In this document: in pieces, positions 6,086-6,981 of the stretch
How positions within the stretch are numbered: position 1 is the first letter of the stretch
How the letters are laid out: every line of letters begins with the position of its first letter
From: CAUZEO01 sp963578625
GTDB taxonomy: Bacteria; Verrucomicrobiota; Kiritimatiellia; SLOV01
NCBI GenBank assembly: GCA_963578625.1
Contig: CAUZEO010000286.1
Location: 1-6,981, forward strand
Reading direction: 5' to 3'
DNA: 6,981 bases
Translations under genes and position numbers: made by a program
Notes under the pieces: model-generated
The model's database searches: none
What the model was told of the DNA's origin: nothing
The model's input: the letters and a program-made list of their open reading frames with translations, nothing else

Positions 6086-6375
6086 GCCGTGCACCCTACT
6101 TCGACATCCTCAACCGGTCTTCGTTCCACGGCGAAAACTCCAGCCGGGGGATCCTGAAGCACCCAGGAAGACATGACTTACCGCTGCTACCTTCCGGTCC
6201 TGACGGATTTCACCAGCTCCCGTCGCACAGGGCCCAGCTATCAACATTTTCACCGCAGGCGAAGTTGCCGTCCGAAACATGCCTCGGGAGGGAATTCAAC
6301 CCTGCTATAGCGGATTGCAGGTCTCTTGCAACAAGCACAAGTTCAGGGAACCGCTACTTCCCCGCCTAGCACGAC
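6086..6375 (-). ncRNA. ffs: Signal recognition particle RNA, large bacterial type with Alu domain
   Basis: About 290 nt on the minus strand. It is the RNA scaffold of SRP, which with Ffh targets nascent membrane and secreted proteins to the translocon. The Ffh-binding domain IV is unmistakable: GTCAGGACCGGAAGGTAGCA, with the GGAA tetraloop at 6195-6192. The 5' part has the Alu signature GTGCTAGGCGGGGAAGTAGC (6372-6353), then TGCAATCCGCTATAGCAGGG near 6319-6300 and GAATTCCCTCCCGAGGC. The two ends pair: GTCGTGC (6375-6369) with GCACGGC (6092-6086). A long helix 5 closes around domain IV, for example AGCTGGG (6239-6233) with CCCGGCT (6148-6142). This is the Bacillus scr-like form, not the roughly 110-nt 4.5S form of proteobacteria. 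About 20 nt at 6322-6343 appear extra compared with the usual Alu domain. Both ends are uncertain by several bases. Confidence 0.93.
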
Positions 6376-6382
6376 CGTCACC

Positions 6383-6411
6383 AACGTATCAAGCCCCCTG
6401 ATCCCAGGCAA
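6383..6411 (-). promoter_or_regulatory. Candidate promoter of the SRP RNA (and possibly dnaX operon)
   Basis: On the minus strand TTGCCT (6411-6406) and TACGTT (6388-6383) are separated by 17 bases. The predicted start, near 6376, coincides with the predicted 5' end of the SRP RNA. The boxes are only moderately close to consensus (4/6 and 3/6), but the position fits well. With no terminator seen after the RNA, this promoter could also drive dnaX-ybaB-recR. Confidence 0.45.
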
Positions 6412-6443
6412 GCACCGGTTACATTCTCTCTTGCGCGGATTCC

Positions 6444-6448
6444 GGAGG
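6444..6448 (+). promoter_or_regulatory. Ribosome binding site of surE
   Basis: GGAGG lies nine bases before ATG 6458. It favours that start over the in-frame ATG at 6467, which would have an 18-base spacing. Confidence 0.75.
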
Positions 6449-6457
6449 CCGTTCACG

Positions 6458-6981
6458 ATGCGACAAATGCGAATCCTGATCAGCAATGACGATGGTATTC
6501 ATGCGCCGGGAATCGAAGTCCTGGCCGACGCCGTCGCCGGTCTCGGGGAGATCGATATCGTCGCGCCCGCCCTGGAACAGAGCGGTGCAAGCCATTCGGT
6601 GACCCTCAATCACCCCTTGCGCCCTCTTCCGGTGATACGCAAGGGGCGCGAATTCGGACTGTCGGTAAGCGGCACTCCCGCCGACTGTGTAAAACTCGCC
6701 GTGCACCATTTGCTGCCCCAGCCCCCGGATCTGATCCTCAGCGGCATCAACCGCGGTTCCAACGCCGGGATTTGCGTAATTTACTCCGGCACCATCTCCG
6801 CCGCCGCGGAAGGCGCCATCCTCGGCATTCCAAGCATCGCGTTCTCCCTCTGCTCCCGCGACGAACCCTTGCACTGGGAATCAGCCGGGCATGCCGCCCG
6901 CAAAGTGGTGGAAAACGTAGCCGAATCCGGGTTGCCCGGCGATACGATGCTAAGCGTAAACATCCCTAACCTCCCGGTGGA
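6458..6981 (+). CDS. surE: 5'/3'-nucleotidase SurE (partial, 3' end outside window)
   Basis: The first 174 residues of a protein normally about 250 long, cut by the window edge. SurE is a metal-dependent phosphatase of nucleoside 5'- and 3'-monophosphates linked to stationary-phase survival. The N-terminal motif ILISNDDGIHAPGIEVLA (6-23) carries the metal ligands D11 and D12. The third ligand S42 is in EQSGASHSVT (40-49), and N98 is in LILSGINRGSNAG (92-104). GTPADCVK (72-79), YSGTISAAAEGAILGIPSIA (109-128) and SVNIPNLP (166-173) are further family hallmarks. It is the only plus-strand gene, divergent from the SRP RNA, with about 80 bases between them. No surE promoter stands out, so its promoter may overlap the SRP RNA gene. 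Many genomes pair surE with pcm or nlpD; what follows here is not visible. Confidence 0.97.
   Translation, partial: MRQMRILISNDDGIHAPGIEVLADAVAGLGEIDIVAPALEQSGASHSVTLNHPLRPLPVIRKGREFGLSVSGTPADCVKLAVHHLLPQPPDLILSGINRGSNAGICVIYSGTISAAAEGAILGIPSIAFSLCSRDEPLHWESAGHAARKVVENVAESGLPGDTMLSVNIPNLPV

Noticed and set aside
6142..6239. A short 4.5S-type SRP RNA of about 98 nt, bounded by the AGCTGGG/CCCGGCT pairing.
   Set aside because: The flanking sequence carries the Alu signatures and the pairing ends of the large type, so this is only the inner part (helix 5/8) of a roughly 290-nt RNA.
6419..6874. Minus-strand open frame of 151 codons.
   Set aside because: It is antisense to surE, which has all family motifs on the plus strand.

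Overview
The window carries ordinary housekeeping and envelope genes from a moderately GC-rich bacterium that has an outer membrane. Two genes belong to a TonB/ExbB-type energy-transduction cluster, and a third encodes a secreted protein that looks like an outer-membrane beta-barrel. The SRP RNA is of the large type with an Alu domain, in a genome that is otherwise Gram-negative-looking. The spacer at 1935-2613 holds short CACGGAG/CACAGAG-type repeats that are common in environmental genomes. Together these hint at a PVC-like or similar environmental lineage (for example Kiritimatiellota or Lentisphaerota). That placement is a guess; no marker here fixes the phylum.

Layout. Everything except the last gene is on the minus strand. 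Positions 1-1934 hold the start of a DUF3450 - MotA/TolQ/ExbB operon, read right to left. The two genes overlap by four bases, and the second is cut by the window edge. Positions 1935-2613 are non-coding and contain two clear inverted-repeat elements and degenerate short repeats. A tRNA-Asn(GTT) lies at 2614-2688. A single-gene unit for a small exported beta-barrel-like protein follows at 2866-3405, with a promoter candidate and a terminator hairpin.

Positions 3637-6411 form the best-conserved block: large SRP RNA, dnaX, ybaB (EbfC family) and recR, all in the same direction. This is the order known from Bacillus subtilis (scr-dnaX-yaaK-recR). It combines protein targeting (SRP RNA), the replicative clamp loader (DnaX), a nucleoid-associated protein (YbaB) and recombinational repair (RecR). 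The SRP RNA ends about 26 bases before the dnaX start with no terminator visible between them. Divergently, at 6458-6981, the 5' part of surE (5'/3'-nucleotidase) begins and runs off the window.

I found no clearly new multi-gene system. The points most worth a second look are an apparent extra hairpin in the Alu domain of the SRP RNA, the SRP RNA/dnaX junction, the two inverted-repeat elements at 2267-2374 and 2441-2497, and a promoter with a 19-bp spacer containing a dyad in front of the beta-barrel gene.
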